A stretch of 64,000 bases of DNA. Source: Alphaproteobacteria bacterium (GTDB taxonomy: Bacteria > Pseudomonadota > Alphaproteobacteria > SMXS01). Below are positions 11,245 through 22,059 of the stretch, one piece after another. The notes below the pieces were generated by a model that was not told where the DNA came from, did no database searches, and saw nothing but the letters and a program-made list of their open reading frames with translations. The translations under genes were made by a program, and so were the position numbers. Position 1 is the stretch's first letter, and every line of letters starts with the position of its first letter. The stretch covers positions 124,001-188,000 of the forward strand of contig JANQQJ010000023.1 in assembly GCA_028284945.1 (NCBI GenBank), written 5' to 3'.

Positions 11245-11286
11245 GCGTAGAGCCGCCTTTTTGCTGCCGGTTTAAAGCTCCTGTCC

Positions 11287-12909
11287 CTAGTTGGCCTGGC
11301 GACGCAGAAAAGCCGGAATATCAATCTGATCTTCCGTTGGCGTATTCGTTTCGCCAGCGTCCGGGGTTGCGGCACTGCGAAGCGTCAAGGGCGCCTCTTC
11401 CGCGGCTGGTGCTGGCGGCGGTGCCAGGATCGGCTCCGGCACGTTGCGTTCACGGTCCTTACGCCCACGGCCTGTCATCCGCTCAAACAAACTCGGCCCC
11501 TTGGGAGGTTCGACCGGTTCGGCAGCACTAGGTGAGCCATTGGTCACAGCCGCTTCTGCGAAGGGGTCCGGCTTCTCCAAAACCTCTTCAACGGGCTCTT
11601 CTTCGGGTTCCTGCGGCAGGGGCGGAATAAAGGCACGATCGGCTTCGGCCTCTTCTGCCACCTCGGGTGCGGCAGCAACGACGTCTGCTTCGGGCAGCGC
11701 ATCATTGATTTCAAGCGCCAGCGGCTCTTCAGTGGCCTGCGGTTCCGGCTGGAATGCCGAGATCGGGTCGATCTCTTGGGTTTCCTCCAGCGCCGAATCA
11801 GGTTTGGCCATAGCAACGACCGAGGGGCTCTCGGCAACAGCCGGTGAGCTCACCACAGGTTCGGGGCGGGGTTCGGGCCGCGGCTCAGGACGGCTGGGCG
11901 CAACAAAGGGCATCACGGTCGCAGCATTGGCTGAGGCGCCTTCAGCGGCTTCAATCCCCGTCGAGAACACGGAAACGCGCATCTTGCCATTCAGCGCTTC
12001 ATTGAAGGTTGAGCCGACGATGATGTTGGCATCCGGATCGACCTCGTTGCGAATCCGGTTGGCGGCTTCATCCACTTCATAGAGCGTCAGATCGGTGCCG
12101 CCGGTGATGTTGATCAGTACGCCGCGTGCGCCCTTCATGGAGACTTCATCCAGAAGCGGATTGGAAATGGCTGCTTCAGCTGCATCGATGGCACGCGCTT
12201 CGCCTTCGGCTTCGCCGGTCCCCATCATGGCCTTGCCCATCTCCATCATCACGGTGCGGACGTCGGCAAAGTCAAGATTGATCAAGCCCGGCATCACCAT
12301 CAGGTCGGTAATACCGCGCACACCGGAATGCAGCACGTTGTCCGCCATCTGGAACGCGTCCGCAAAGGTCGTCTTCTCATTGGCAATACGGAACAGGTTT
12401 TGATTGGGAATGATGATCAGCGTATCGACATGCTTCTGCAGCTCTTCGACGCCCTCTTCGGCGATGGTCATCCGCCGTGAGCCCTCGAACTGGAACGGCT
12501 TGGTCACAACGCCGACCGTCAAAATGCCCTGTTCCCGGGCCATCTTGGCAATCACCGGGGCCGCACCGGTGCCGGTACCGCCCCCCATGCCGGCTGTAAT
12601 GAAGGCCATATGCGCGCCGGTCAGCGGTTCTTTCAGCTGATCAATGGCTTCCTGCGCCGCAGCTGCGCCGATATCAGGCCGTGCGCCGGCGCCCAGCCCT
12701 TGCGTAATCTGCGTGCCTAGCTGGATTGGCCGGTCACATAATGAACTGGCCAAGGCTTGTGCATCTGTATTCGCGACCACAAACTCGACCCCTTCCAGGT
12801 CGGATCTGATCATGTTGTTGACCGCGTTGCCGCCGGCACCGCCGACGCCTACGATCAGGATCCGGGGCTTAAGCTCCGTGATCTCTGGTACTCCAATTGA
12901 AAGCGACAT
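11287..12909 (-). CDS. ftsZ: Cell division GTPase FtsZ
   Basis: A tubulin homologue that forms the division ring. The GTPase domain covers residues ~15-320, with the tubulin signature GGGTGTG at 109-115, the [13 protein letters not shown] loop and the T7 loop [12 protein letters not shown] long acidic, Pro/Glu-rich linker follows (~320-520). The conserved C-terminal peptide [12 protein letters not shown] binds FtsA and other partners. At 540 residues it is longer than the ~380 of E. coli FtsZ. A long linker of this kind is usual in alphaproteobacteria. The ATG follows CGGAGA. It is the last gene of the dcw block, 38 bases after ftsA. Confidence 0.97.
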   Translation of the reverse strand: MSLSIGVPEITELKPRILIVGVGGAGGNAVNNMIRSDLEGVEFVVANTDAQALASSLCDRPIQLGTQITQGLGAGARPDIGAAAAQEAIDQLKEPLTGAHMAFITAGMGGGTGTGAAPVIAKMAREQGILTVGVVTKPFQFEGSRRMTIAEEGVEELQKHVDTLIIIPNQNLFRIANEKTTFADAFQMADNVLHSGVRGITDLMVMPGLINLDFADVRTVMMEMGKAMMGTGEAEGEARAIDAAEAAISNPLLDEVSMKGARGVLINITGGTDLTLYEVDEAANRIRNEVDPDANIIVGSTFNEALNGKMRVSVFSTGIEAAEGASANAATVMPFVAPSRPEPRPEPRPEPVVSSPAVAESPSVVAMAKPDSALEETQEIDPISAFQPEPQATEEPLALEINDALPEADVVAAAPEVAEEAEADRAFIPPLPQEPEEEPVEEVLEKPDPFAEAAVTNGSPSAAEPVEPPKGPSLFERMTGRGRKDRERNVPEPILAPPPAPAAEEAPLTLRSAATPDAGETNTPTEDQIDIPAFLRRQAN

Positions 12910-12947
12910 TTCGATCTCCGTTTATTGCCTCGTTCGAGGCACCTCTC

Positions 12948-14201
12948 TCAAAAGTTCTCTCTGAACCATCGGCCTACGCGCGCCATGGTGCTTCTGGGCT
13001 CCTCTGGGACCAGCATGGCGGCTGTTAACGGGCCCTTCTGGGCCACCCCCTGCGCCGCATAGGCCAATAAACCTGCGCAGGTTGCAAAAGCGGGTCCGAC
13101 CGTGGCCTCCGCCAATCCTTCAATCTCGATCGGCTTACCTAGACGGACCTGTTTGTTTAGTATTCTGGAGGCGAGTTCCCGCACGCCCTGAAGCTGGCTG
13201 GCGCCGCCGGTCAGCACGACCCGCTTGCCAACGGCCTGATCAAACCCGGAGGAGATCAGGCGTTCATGGACGGACTCGAATATCTCTTCAACGCGTGGCT
13301 GGATGATGCCGGTCAGCATCGCCCGCGGGATCGTCTGGCTCTGGTCTTCTTGTGACGCTTCCCCGACCTGAACCACCGTAATCATTTCATGGTCGTCCGA
13401 GGCGCTGCGGATCGCGCTGCCGAACAGAGTCTTCAGGCGCTCTGCGTCGATATGACTGGTCAGCAATCCCCGGGCGATGTCATTGGTGACGTGCTGCCCT
13501 CCAATCGGCACCACATCGGTATAGACCAGCGCCCCTTCCATGAAGACCGCGATCGAGGTCGTGCCGCCGCCCATATCGATAAGTGTGACGCCCATGTCGC
13601 GCTCGTCTTCAACCAAACAGGCGAGGCCGGACGCATAGGCGGACGAGCACGCGCCAGCGATGCCCAGATGCCCCCTGTCCATGCAGAGTTGAAGATTGCG
13701 CAGCGGTCCGGTCGTGGCCGTCACCACATGAACATCGACCCCGAGCCTGTCGCCATACATGCCGCGCGGATCATCGATCCCGCGGGAGCCATCGATCGAA
13801 TAGGTGATTGGAATGGTATGCAGCACCTCGCGCTCAGGCTGCTCGGCCTGGCGGCGCGCTTCTTCCAGGGCGCGCCTGATATCATTGTCGCCGACCTGAT
13901 GCCCGGCGATTTTGACTTCGATGTGGATCGCATCGGACCGCGGCGAGCCCGTCGAAACATTCACGAAGACCCGGCGCATGGTTTCGCCCGCCATACGCTC
14001 TGCCGCATCGGCTGCGGCCCTTACGGACGCCTCTACGGATGCCAGGTCAACCACCGCACCAGACTTAATCCCCTCTGAGACCTGATGGCCGATGCCCTCT
14101 ACCTTGATCGCACCGGTTTCATCCGCCCGCGCGACGAAGCAGCAGACCTTGGTCGACCCGACGTCCAGTGCGGCGATTAATGTTCCCTTTGCCGAAGACA
14201 A
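12948..14201 (-). CDS. ftsA: Cell division protein FtsA
   Basis: An actin-like ATPase of 417 residues that tethers FtsZ to the membrane. Visible parts are the phosphate-1 loop ALDVGSTKVCCFVA, phosphate-2 VTLIDMGGGTTSIAVF, the adenosine motif VVLTGGASQLQGV and a C-terminal amphipathic tail (MARVGRWFRENF) that acts as the membrane anchor. The start is TTG at 14201, supported by a perfect AGGAGG at 14216-14211 with a 9-base spacer. That ribosome site overlaps the ftsQ stop codon, which suggests translational coupling. Confidence 0.96.
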   Translation of the reverse strand: MSSAKGTLIAALDVGSTKVCCFVARADETGAIKVEGIGHQVSEGIKSGAVVDLASVEASVRAAADAAERMAGETMRRVFVNVSTGSPRSDAIHIEVKIAGHQVGDNDIRRALEEARRQAEQPEREVLHTIPITYSIDGSRGIDDPRGMYGDRLGVDVHVVTATTGPLRNLQLCMDRGHLGIAGACSSAYASGLACLVEDERDMGVTLIDMGGGTTSIAVFMEGALVYTDVVPIGGQHVTNDIARGLLTSHIDAERLKTLFGSAIRSASDDHEMITVVQVGEASQEDQSQTIPRAMLTGIIQPRVEEIFESVHERLISSGFDQAVGKRVVLTGGASQLQGVRELASRILNKQVRLGKPIEIEGLAEATVGPAFATCAGLLAYAAQGVAQKGPLTAAMLVPEEPRSTMARVGRWFRENF

Positions 14202-14214
14202 TTCCCCAAACCTC

Positions 14215-15123
14215 CTATGATGCGTTCTCGGCGCTTCGACGCGCCTCTGCGGCCTCTGGCGATTGCCGGACAGTCAGGCGGTCCGGCAGGCGCAGATCGA
14301 TGGCGACAATGTCGCGGTCCAGAATGCCCTGATGCCGTTGCAGCGCCGCTAGCCGGTGCCAGGCGGCTTCGGGGTCGCTTTCGGGAAGCAATACGTCCAC
14401 ACCACCATGGATCCGAATGTTCCAGCGCCGGTCACCGACCCAGACAGCGGCCTCAACCCTGTGCATTAACGCCGGTTCGGCCTCCAACATGGCAAAGAGC
14501 CCGGCGGCATGCCGGGGCGCACCCAAGTCAACGACCATGGGCAGGTGTTCAAAACCATCTGCCCGGTCCGTGATCTGAACGCCCTCACCGTCGATCACCC
14601 GAATCTTGTTCTCGAATTGCCAAAGGCCGAATGGCACACGCTCGATCACTTTGATCCGGACAGTGTCAGGCAACAGCCTGGATACCTGCGCCGTCTTCAC
14701 CCAGCCCAGCGCCTCGACGCGTTCTCGGACCAACGAGAGATCGAGCTCGGCAATTTTCTGGCCTGGCCTCAGGGCCGCTGCGTCGACCACCGCCTGTGGA
14801 TCAAGATAGCCGGTGCCTGAGACATCGACCGTGCCCACCTGCAACCCCGGCATATTGGATACCCTTGGCAGGAGCGACTGAGCGTCGGCAACGACCGTGT
14901 CCAGATGGCCCTGTTTCCAGGCCCACATGCCGCCACCGACGATGGCGGCTATACCGAGCAGCAGAGACATGCGGCGTATGGTCTGCATCCGCCGGCGCAT
15001 CACGAATGACCGTGCTTGTGCATCCCTGTCAGGTGCGGCGGGTGCTGCCTTCTCCCGGCGGCGGCGCTTTTCGGGCACGGGCCGGGCTTCGGTCACAATG
15101 CGTCCCGGTGTCAACGTGGACAT
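14215..15123 (-). CDS. ftsQ: Cell division protein FtsQ
   Basis: A 302-residue bitopic divisome protein. A basic cytoplasmic tail (~1-50, rich in R, K and A) precedes one membrane helix (~52-68, MSLLLGIAAIVGGGMWAW). A POTRA domain follows (LQVGTVDVSGTGYLDPQAVVDAAAL) and then the FtsQ/DivIB beta domain (VRIKVIERVPFGLWQFENKIRVID). It bridges the FtsL/FtsB complex and early division proteins. Its ATG at 15123 lies 13 bases inside the 3' end of ddl. Confidence 0.94.
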   Translation of the reverse strand: MSTLTPGRIVTEARPVPEKRRRREKAAPAAPDRDAQARSFVMRRRMQTIRRMSLLLGIAAIVGGGMWAWKQGHLDTVVADAQSLLPRVSNMPGLQVGTVDVSGTGYLDPQAVVDAAALRPGQKIAELDLSLVRERVEALGWVKTAQVSRLLPDTVRIKVIERVPFGLWQFENKIRVIDGEGVQITDRADGFEHLPMVVDLGAPRHAAGLFAMLEAEPALMHRVEAAVWVGDRRWNIRIHGGVDVLLPESDPEAAWHRLAALQRHQGILDRDIVAIDLRLPDRLTVRQSPEAAEARRSAENAS

Positions 15124-16025
15124 GACGCATCCTCCACCATCCAGCTAGCCAGCGCCTCAAAGGTCATGCCTTCATAGGCGGCCAGTTCAGGCACCAGCGA
15201 CAAGGGCGTCATGCCGGGCTGGGTATTGGTTTCCAGCAGGTAAAGCGCTCCGGGTTCGCCGCCCGTATCGTCATAGCGAAAATCACTTCTGCTAATGCCG
15301 CGGCAACCGAGAGACCGGTGCGCTGTCAACGCCGCCTCGCGGGCTTTTTCATAGATCCCAGGGTCGATAGGCGCGGGCATAATGTGCTCAGTCACGCCGT
15401 CGGTGTACTTCGCCTCATAGTCATAGAAGCCGCGCATTGGTTTGAGTTCGAGAACACCCAGCGCACGGTCACCAATCACTGCACAGGTAATTTCCCGCCC
15501 CGGCACATAGGCCTCGACCATCAGCTCATCGAAGTCTTGCCAGGGGCCGGGCTGATCGGGTGTGAAATTATCACCCTCATGAATTACCGCGACACCAACG
15601 CTCGATCCTTCATTAGGCGGCTTTACGACAAAGGGCCGCGGCAACGGATCAGCATCAAACAAGGCGTCCCGGTCGGTCAGCACATGGCGGGCTACCGGCA
15701 AACCAGCCGCTTCAAAGACCTGTTTCGCGGCAGGCTTGTCCATCGCAACGGCTGACGCCAAAACCCCGGAATGGGTGTAGGGAATGCCCATCACCTCCAG
15801 CAGGCCCTGAACGCACCCATCCTCGCCCCAACGGCCATGCAGCGCGTTGAACACCACGTCTGGCTTGGCTGCGGTCAGTGACGCCGAGAGATGACGGTCG
15901 GCATCGATATCCGTGACACTGTAGCCGGAGTCCGACAGGGCCTTGGAAATCGCCGCACCCGAAACCAGCGACACCTCGCGCTCGTTTGACCAGCCCCCCA
16001 TGACGACAGCGACATGTTTGCTCAT
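15111..16025 (-). CDS. ddl: D-alanine--D-alanine ligase
   Basis: A 304-residue ATP-grasp enzyme that joins two D-alanines for the peptidoglycan stem. The N-terminal motif is VVMGGWSNEREVSLVSG, the ATP-grasp loop RPFVVKPPNEGSSVGV, and the Mg-binding end YLLETNTQPGMT. I set the start at the ATG at 16025, which overlaps the murB stop as ATGA. The longer open frame upstream lies inside murB. Confidence 0.95.
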   Translation of the reverse strand: MSKHVAVVMGGWSNEREVSLVSGAAISKALSDSGYSVTDIDADRHLSASLTAAKPDVVFNALHGRWGEDGCVQGLLEVMGIPYTHSGVLASAVAMDKPAAKQVFEAAGLPVARHVLTDRDALFDADPLPRPFVVKPPNEGSSVGVAVIHEGDNFTPDQPGPWQDFDELMVEAYVPGREITCAVIGDRALGVLELKPMRGFYDYEAKYTDGVTEHIMPAPIDPGIYEKAREAALTAHRSLGCRGISRSDFRYDDTGGEPGALYLLETNTQPGMTPLSLVPELAAYEGMTFEALASWMVEDASCPR

Positions 16026-16951
16026 GCGCCGCCTCCCGGGACGCCGATACGGCGGATTTCCCATTCCAGGTGAATGCCTGATGTCTCTCGTACCCGCAGG
16101 CGGACTTCTTCGCCGAGCGATTCAATATCTGCAGCGGTCGCATCACCCGTATTGATGATGAAGTTGCAATGCTGCTCTGAAATCTGCGCACCGCCGATCG
16201 CGAGCCCGCGGCACCCGGCCGCATCGATTAATTCCCAGGCCTTGGCCCCATCCGGGTTCTTGAAGGTGCTGCCGCCGGTCCGCGCCTTGGTCGGCTGGCT
16301 GGACTGACGTTGGCTCGAGACATCATCCATGCGCGCGGCAATGTCAGCCGGCGAGTCCGAGGCACCCTGCACAACCGCTGAGGTGACGATCCAGCCTTCT
16401 TGAAGGCTGCTGTAGCGATGTGCGAACTGGAGCTGGTCACGACGGATCACATGCCGTCCGCCATCCATATCAAAGGCTGTGGCCTCAACCAGCACATCGG
16501 CGATTTCACGGCCATAGGCCCCGGCATTCATGCGGACAGCGCCGCCAATGTTACCCGGCACGCCGCGCAAGAACTCCAATCCGGCAAGGCCAGCATCGCG
16601 CGCGGCGAGCGCGACATTCATGTCCGCTGCGGCGCCGCCGGCGATAATTCTCGCGCCCTCAATCTCAACACGGGCAAAGTCCCGCCCGAACCGGATAACC
16701 ACGCCCGGCACGCCACCATCGCGGACCAACAGATTGGATCCGGCACCGATTATCGTCACCGGCACGTCAGCCGGGCGACCCAAGAGAAAGCCCTCCAGGT
16801 CATCCTCGTCCACCGGCCGGAAGAGCACCTCGGCAGGTCCGCCGACCCGGAACCAGGTCAGCTTGCTGAGCGGCACACCTTCCTCGTAGCTACCCCGTAC
16901 CGCCGGCAACCGGTCGACAAGCCGTTGTTGGAGATTTTCCGCGGCCATCAT
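16022..16951 (-). CDS. murB: UDP-N-acetylenolpyruvoylglucosamine reductase MurB
   Basis: A 309-residue FAD enzyme that reduces UDP-GlcNAc-enolpyruvate to UDP-MurNAc with NADPH. Visible motifs are [15 protein letters not shown] (FAD site), [30 protein letters not shown] and the catalytic-region [15 protein letters not shown], with the late Glu in [12 protein letters not shown]. The C-terminal features match type II MurB. It overlaps murC and ddl by four bases each. Confidence 0.95.
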   Translation of the reverse strand: MMAAENLQQRLVDRLPAVRGSYEEGVPLSKLTWFRVGGPAEVLFRPVDEDDLEGFLLGRPADVPVTIIGAGSNLLVRDGGVPGVVIRFGRDFARVEIEGARIIAGGAAADMNVALAARDAGLAGLEFLRGVPGNIGGAVRMNAGAYGREIADVLVEATAFDMDGGRHVIRRDQLQFAHRYSSLQEGWIVTSAVVQGASDSPADIAARMDDVSSQRQSSQPTKARTGGSTFKNPDGAKAWELIDAAGCRGLAIGGAQISEQHCNFIINTGDATAADIESLGEEVRLRVRETSGIHLEWEIRRIGVPGGGA

Positions 16952-18363
16952 GCGGCATCTCCTAACTCGGCCAGACGCGCAGGCAGGCCATGCGCCCAGG
17001 CGGAAATACTGCCGGCGCCCATACAGACGACGACGTCACCGGATTCTGAAAGACCGGCGATGGTATCCGCCAGTTCGGCCTCACCTGGGATATCGACGAC
17101 ATGGCGGTGGCCCCGGTCACGCAGACCATCAGCCAGCGTAAACCGGTCGAAGCCCTCTAAAGGTTGCTCGCCAGCAGGATAAACGTCGCAAACCACGACG
17201 CTGTCTGCGTCATTGAAGCAGGTACAGAATTCTTCAAACAGATCCCGCAGCCGCGTGTATCGATGCGGCTGAACGACCGCGATCACACGCCCATCAAACG
17301 CTTCACGAGCTGCGGATAAGACAGCGGCAATCTCCACCGGGTGATGGGCATAATCGTCAACGACCGTAGTGCCGCTGACGGTGCCAACGCGGGTGAACCG
17401 CCGGCTCACGCCTTCAAAGGCATCAAAGGCCGCTCTGACCGCATCATCTGAAATGTGGAGCACATCTGCAGCGGCGACGGCGGCCAAAGCATTCTGAACA
17501 TTATAGCGGCCCGGCATCGGCAGCCGCAGACCATCAATTCGCCGGGTATCGCCGGTTGCGCGATTAGCGATCTCAACGTCAAAATGGGCCGCGCCACCGT
17601 CAAAACTAAGGTCGATCGCCCGCACATCTGCCTGCGGGCTGAACCCGTATGTCGTAATCGGCCGGTCAGAAACCCGCCCGATCAGGGCCTGAACTTCCGG
17701 GTGATCGAGACACAGAATGGCCCGTCCGTAGAAGGGGACGTTTTCGACAAATTGATGAAATGCATCGCGCAACGCATCAAAGCTGCCGTAATGCGCCAAA
17801 TGCTCGGGATCGATGTTGGTCACCACAGCCAGCATGGCCGGAAGCCTGACAAAGGTGCCGTCGGACTCGTCGCCTTCGACAACCATCCAGTCGCCCTCGC
17901 CCAGGCGGGCATTGGTGCCATAGGCATTGATGATCCCGCCATTAATGACCGTGGGGTCAATGCCGCCAGCGTCCAGCACCGCCGCGATCATCGACGTGGT
18001 CGTCGTCTTGCCGTGGGTACCCGCAACCGAGATGCACCATTTCAGCCGCATCAGTTCCGCCAGCATTTCCGCCCGGCGGACCACAGGCAACAGCCGCTCG
18101 CGGGCCGCGCGAACCTCCGGGTTGTCGCCGCCGACCGCGCTTGAAATCACCACTACCTTGGCAGCGCCCAGATTCTCCGGCGCGTGGCCGAGCGAAATCT
18201 CAATCCCTAACAACTTCAGCCGCTTAACGTTGGCGCCTTCAGCAAGGTCGCTGCCTTGTACGCGGTAGCCCAGATTGTGCATCACCTCGGCAATACCGCT
18301 CATGCCGATGCCACCAATGCCAACGATATGAATCGGTCCGATGTCGAATGGAAGCGTCTGCAT
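16948..18363 (-). CDS. murC: UDP-N-acetylmuramate--L-alanine ligase MurC
   Basis: A 471-residue Mur ligase that adds the first stem residue, L-Ala. It has the N-terminal Rossmann motif [19 protein letters not shown], the P-loop [11 protein letters not shown], the central motif [11 protein letters not shown] and the C-terminal domain with [12 protein letters not shown] and [10 protein letters not shown]. All are diagnostic for MurC among the Mur ligases. Its ATG shares one base with the murG stop. Confidence 0.96.
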   Translation of the reverse strand: MQTLPFDIGPIHIVGIGGIGMSGIAEVMHNLGYRVQGSDLAEGANVKRLKLLGIEISLGHAPENLGAAKVVVISSAVGGDNPEVRAARERLLPVVRRAEMLAELMRLKWCISVAGTHGKTTTTSMIAAVLDAGGIDPTVINGGIINAYGTNARLGEGDWMVVEGDESDGTFVRLPAMLAVVTNIDPEHLAHYGSFDALRDAFHQFVENVPFYGRAILCLDHPEVQALIGRVSDRPITTYGFSPQADVRAIDLSFDGGAAHFDVEIANRATGDTRRIDGLRLPMPGRYNVQNALAAVAAADVLHISDDAVRAAFDAFEGVSRRFTRVGTVSGTTVVDDYAHHPVEIAAVLSAAREAFDGRVIAVVQPHRYTRLRDLFEEFCTCFNDADSVVVCDVYPAGEQPLEGFDRFTLADGLRDRGHRHVVDIPGEAELADTIAGLSESGDVVVCMGAGSISAWAHGLPARLAELGDAA

Positions 18364-19538
18364 CAGGCGCCCTCCACCGACATGCGCGCACTTACGCCTG
18401 CGCCATCACCACCTTTTGTTGGCTGAATAGCCTTAACCGCGCGCCCATCCAGAAGTCCTTCCACCATATCCGCCAGCCGTTCAGCCGCGTCAGGCCGGGC
18501 CAGTGATCGGGCCGCATGGGAGGCCCGCGCCAGGGCGTCCGAATCGTTGAGCAGGCTCGTCAGTTTTTCAGAAAGGACCGGGGCGCTGAAGTCATCCTCG
18601 GGAAAAACCCAGGCGCCGCCCGCAGCTGCCAGACCAGCAGCATTGGCCGTTTGATGATCATCCATCGCAATGCGCAGCGGGACCAGAATGGAGGGGCGTC
18701 CCGCCACTTCCAGTTCGGAGATCGTCGATGCCCCTGCCCTGGCAATAACAAGATGGGTATTGACGAGCTGCTCAGCCATATCGCCGAAGAACGCAGCAAG
18801 ATTGTGTTTCACCCCGGATTTTTCGTATGTGGCGCGCACCGCATCCAAGGTCTCGGGACGGCACTGCTGCGTGACGTGGATACGGGCTCTCAATCCCTTG
18901 GGGAGCGCAACAATTGCGTCTGGAATCACGTCACTCAGGATCTTGGCGCCCTGGCTGCCACCAAGCACCAGAATGCGGACGTCACCATCGTCTTCGGGGG
19001 CAAGATAGGGCGTCGCGTAAAGCGCCGTTACTTCATCACGAACCGGGTTGCCCGTTACGACAGTCCGGTCGGCGAGACTTGGTTTCAAAAGCCGCGTCTC
19101 CTCAAAAGAAAGCGCAATGCGCTGGACCGACCCGCCAATCGCCCGGTTGACGCGTCCGAGCACCGCATTTTGCTCGTGAACGCACCTCGGAACGCCGCGA
19201 AGACGCGCCGCCAGTAGTGCGGGCAGCGCGGCATATCCGCCGAAGCCCATTACCAAGGCGGGCTTCATGATCCCGAACAATCGAAATGCAGAAAGGGTCG
19301 CGCGGATCAGGTTAATCACGCCCGTCAATCGGCTCCGCGCCACATTGGCCGCGGGCAGCTGATGCTGTTCCATATCACCAAACGGCCCGGCATAGCGCGC
19401 GCCACGCTCATCGGTGGCCAAAACAGGCTTATAACCGCGCCCACGCAGAGCCTCAGCGACCGCATAGGCAGGGAACATGTGTCCCCCGGTTCCGCCGGCT
19501 GCCAGCACGATCCGTGTGTCGCTCGACCGTCCTGTCAT
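18363..19538 (-). CDS. murG: N-acetylglucosaminyltransferase MurG
   Basis: A 391-residue GT-B glycosyltransferase that converts lipid I to lipid II at the inner face of the membrane. It has the glycine-rich N-terminal loop [21 protein letters not shown], a second Gly loop [13 protein letters not shown], and the UDP-GlcNAc site [22 protein letters not shown]. It overlaps ftsW by four bases (ATGA). The last ~25 residues are a low-complexity tail beyond the fold. Confidence 0.95.
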   Translation of the reverse strand: MTGRSSDTRIVLAAGGTGGHMFPAYAVAEALRGRGYKPVLATDERGARYAGPFGDMEQHQLPAANVARSRLTGVINLIRATLSAFRLFGIMKPALVMGFGGYAALPALLAARLRGVPRCVHEQNAVLGRVNRAIGGSVQRIALSFEETRLLKPSLADRTVVTGNPVRDEVTALYATPYLAPEDDGDVRILVLGGSQGAKILSDVIPDAIVALPKGLRARIHVTQQCRPETLDAVRATYEKSGVKHNLAAFFGDMAEQLVNTHLVIARAGASTISELEVAGRPSILVPLRIAMDDHQTANAAGLAAAGGAWVFPEDDFSAPVLSEKLTSLLNDSDALARASHAARSLARPDAAERLADMVEGLLDGRAVKAIQPTKGGDGAGVSARMSVEGA

Positions 19539-20671
19539 GGCAGCGGCCTTCCGAACGAGCCGCCGAAATGGGTGCGGCGGGTGAGCGCCAGCATCATCCC
19601 CATGGCCATCGACAGCGACAGCAGGGACGACCCGCCATAGCTGATGAACGGTAGCGTCATGCCTTTGGACGGCATCAGGTCGAGATTCACGCTGATATTG
19701 ATCACTGCCTGAAGCCCGAACAGGACCAGTAAACCGGCGCCAGCCAGAAAGACGAACGGATCGTTCTCGCGCAGCATGTGCAAGAAGCCGCGCAACACGA
19801 TAAATGCGAACAGCAATACAAGGCCCAGGCAGGCGATCAGCCCGAATTCCTCGCCGATCACGGCAAAGACAAAATCCGTATGCGCGTCGGGCAGGCCGCG
19901 CTTAACAACGCCTTCGCCAGGGCCCCGCCCCAAAAATCCGCCAGACTGAAACGCCGTCATGGCTTTTTCGATCTGGTAGGTGTCGCCGCTGGCGGGATCG
20001 AGGAACCGGTCGACGCGGCTGGCCACGTGCGGCAGCAGGTTATAGGCGGCAATGGCCGCCCCGATGCCCGCCACGGCCAGAATGACAATCATGAAGAGCG
20101 GTAATCCAGCCATGAAGAACATGGCGCTCCACACCATGAACAGCAGGAACGCCTGGCCAAAGTCCGGCTGCAGGATCAATACGCCAATGGTCATGGCGCA
20201 TAGGGCAATCGCAATCGCGTTGCCGGGGAACCCTTCATGCCGCTTCTGCTCTGCGAACATCCAGGCCGCCATCACAATGAACATCGGCTTGAGGAATTCC
20301 GAGGGCTGAATGGCTGTTCCGCCGATAAACAGCCAGCGCTGCGATCCCTTGATCTCGGGCGCAAACACCAGGGTCAGGGCCGTCAGAACAAAGAACGCGC
20401 AGAACAGAATGCTCGCGGTTCTGCGAACGGTCAGCGGCGACATCAGCGAAAAGCCGATCAACAGCATCAGCGCGATAGGCAAAAACATCAGCTGACGCCG
20501 GACAAAGTGAAACGCGGGCAGTCCCAACGCCTCTGCCTTGGGCGGGCTGGCCGCCATGGCAAACAGTACGCCGGCCGCCATCAGCAGCAGCAGCGAAGCC
20601 AGCAGCCAACGGTCGACCGTCCACCACCAGCGGCCCACCACGCTCGTATCCGTGCGCGCAAAACTGCTCAT
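19535..20671 (-). CDS. ftsW: Lipid II polymerase FtsW (SEDS family)
   Basis: A 378-residue membrane protein with about 10 helices. It polymerises septal glycan strands with the FtsI transpeptidase. SEDS features are GSQRWLFIGGTAIQPSEFLKPMFI, the catalytic-loop region (LPDAHTDFVFAVIGEEFG) and the C-terminal GMTLPFISYGGSSLLS. I prefer the ATG at 20671, which overlaps the murD stop (ATGA), over an upstream GTG at 20677. Confidence 0.95.
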   Translation of the reverse strand: MSSFARTDTSVVGRWWWTVDRWLLASLLLLMAAGVLFAMAASPPKAEALGLPAFHFVRRQLMFLPIALMLLIGFSLMSPLTVRRTASILFCAFFVLTALTLVFAPEIKGSQRWLFIGGTAIQPSEFLKPMFIVMAAWMFAEQKRHEGFPGNAIAIALCAMTIGVLILQPDFGQAFLLFMVWSAMFFMAGLPLFMIVILAVAGIGAAIAAYNLLPHVASRVDRFLDPASGDTYQIEKAMTAFQSGGFLGRGPGEGVVKRGLPDAHTDFVFAVIGEEFGLIACLGLVLLFAFIVLRGFLHMLRENDPFVFLAGAGLLVLFGLQAVINISVNLDLMPSKGMTLPFISYGGSSLLSLSMAMGMMLALTRRTHFGGSFGRPLP

Positions 20672-22059
20672 GCGCACGCCTCCTGTTTCAAGGACGCGAC
20701 GAGCGCCTTGAAGTGGTCGCCGCGCGCTTCGAAGTCAGAGTACTGGTCGAAAGACGCGCAAGCCGGTGACAGGAGAACCGTCGCACCGGGCGTCGCCATA
20801 TCGGCAGCCGCGCTGACCGCCCGGTCCATGGTGACGGACATCTCCACCGCCACACCACTCGCGGTCAGGGTCGCTGCAAACTCTTCTGCCGCTTCACCAA
20901 TGAGATAGGCCCGGTCAACGCGATTGAACCAGGGTTTCAACGCCTCAATACCGCCGTCTTTGGCACGGCCACCGAGAATCCAATGCACCCGGTCAAAACA
21001 TGCCAATGCGCGTGCTGCCGCATCGGTATTGGTCGCCTTTGAATCGTTGTAGTAGGCAAAACCAGCCGCACTTCCGACATATTCAATTCGGTGCGCCAAC
21101 CCGGGAAACGATAGAAGGCCTGCCACAATGCTATCAGGCGCATATCCCAGTGCCCGCGCCGTCGCATAGGCACAGGCTGCATTTTCCCAGTTGTGCTCGC
21201 CCGGCAGCGTTGCCGCTTCGCGCAAGTCGCAGACCGGCGCGGCAGGGCTCGCGTCCAGATCCCAGAGCTGGCCGCCATCAACAAACACACCGCGTTTTTG
21301 GCGGCCCGCGATACTGATCGGTATGACGCTGTGGCCGCCCGCTTCCAACTGGCTGACCGTCGCCGGACCGTAGTCATCATCGGTTCCGACGATGGCGATG
21401 TCCGTCGGGCGCTGCCACGCGAACATCTTTCGCTTCACGCCGACATAACCAGCCATCCCGCCATGACGATCCAGATGATCGGGCGTGATATTGAGCAACA
21501 CAGCGATTTCGGGGTGAAGCGTATGAGTCAGGTCGATCTGATAAGACGACATCTCGATCACATAGATACCATCAGCCGGAAGCGGCTCCAGATCGAGGAT
21601 CGCCTCGCCAATATTGCCGCAGGCAACGGCCTCACCACCGCACGACTTGATGATATGTGCCAGCAGAGCCGTCGTCGTAGATTTGCCGTTCGTACCGGAA
21701 ATCGCGACCACCGTATGGATCGGCAAGGACGGCCGCATCTCGGCAAACAGTTCGATATCGCCAATGATCGGACATTGCGTGGCATGCGCCAGCTTGACCA
21801 CCCAATGTGGCTCAGGATGGGTCAGCGGAACACCAGGGCTCACAACAAGGGCCGCCTGTCTTGCCCAGTCCAATTCCTCAGGATGGCGAAGGTTGATCCC
21901 TTCCGACGCCGCATATTCCCGCCGTTCCTCGCTATCGTCCCAAGCCGTGACATCGGCACCGCCTTCAGCGAGCGCCCTGGCTGCGGCGATGCCGCTGCGC
22001 GCCAGACCGAATACAGCAACAGGCCGGTCACGATATGTGGTGACGGGAATCACGGGCAC
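20668..22059 (-). CDS. murD: UDP-MurNAc-L-alanine--D-glutamate ligase MurD
   Basis: A 463-residue Mur ligase that adds D-Glu. The N-terminal domain has VAVFGLARSGIAAARAL, the P-loop is ISGTNGKSTTT, the central domain has LLNITPDHLDRHG, and the C-terminal domain has NDSKATNTDAAARAL and LSPACASFDQYSDFEARGDHF, both typical of MurD. The start is GTG at 22059 (a second GTG lies two codons on). It shares one base with the mraY stop. Confidence 0.95.
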   Translation of the reverse strand: MPVIPVTTYRDRPVAVFGLARSGIAAARALAEGGADVTAWDDSEERREYAASEGINLRHPEELDWARQAALVVSPGVPLTHPEPHWVVKLAHATQCPIIGDIELFAEMRPSLPIHTVVAISGTNGKSTTTALLAHIIKSCGGEAVACGNIGEAILDLEPLPADGIYVIEMSSYQIDLTHTLHPEIAVLLNITPDHLDRHGGMAGYVGVKRKMFAWQRPTDIAIVGTDDDYGPATVSQLEAGGHSVIPISIAGRQKRGVFVDGGQLWDLDASPAAPVCDLREAATLPGEHNWENAACAYATARALGYAPDSIVAGLLSFPGLAHRIEYVGSAAGFAYYNDSKATNTDAAARALACFDRVHWILGGRAKDGGIEALKPWFNRVDRAYLIGEAAEEFAATLTASGVAVEMSVTMDRAVSAAADMATPGATVLLSPACASFDQYSDFEARGDHFKALVASLKQEACA

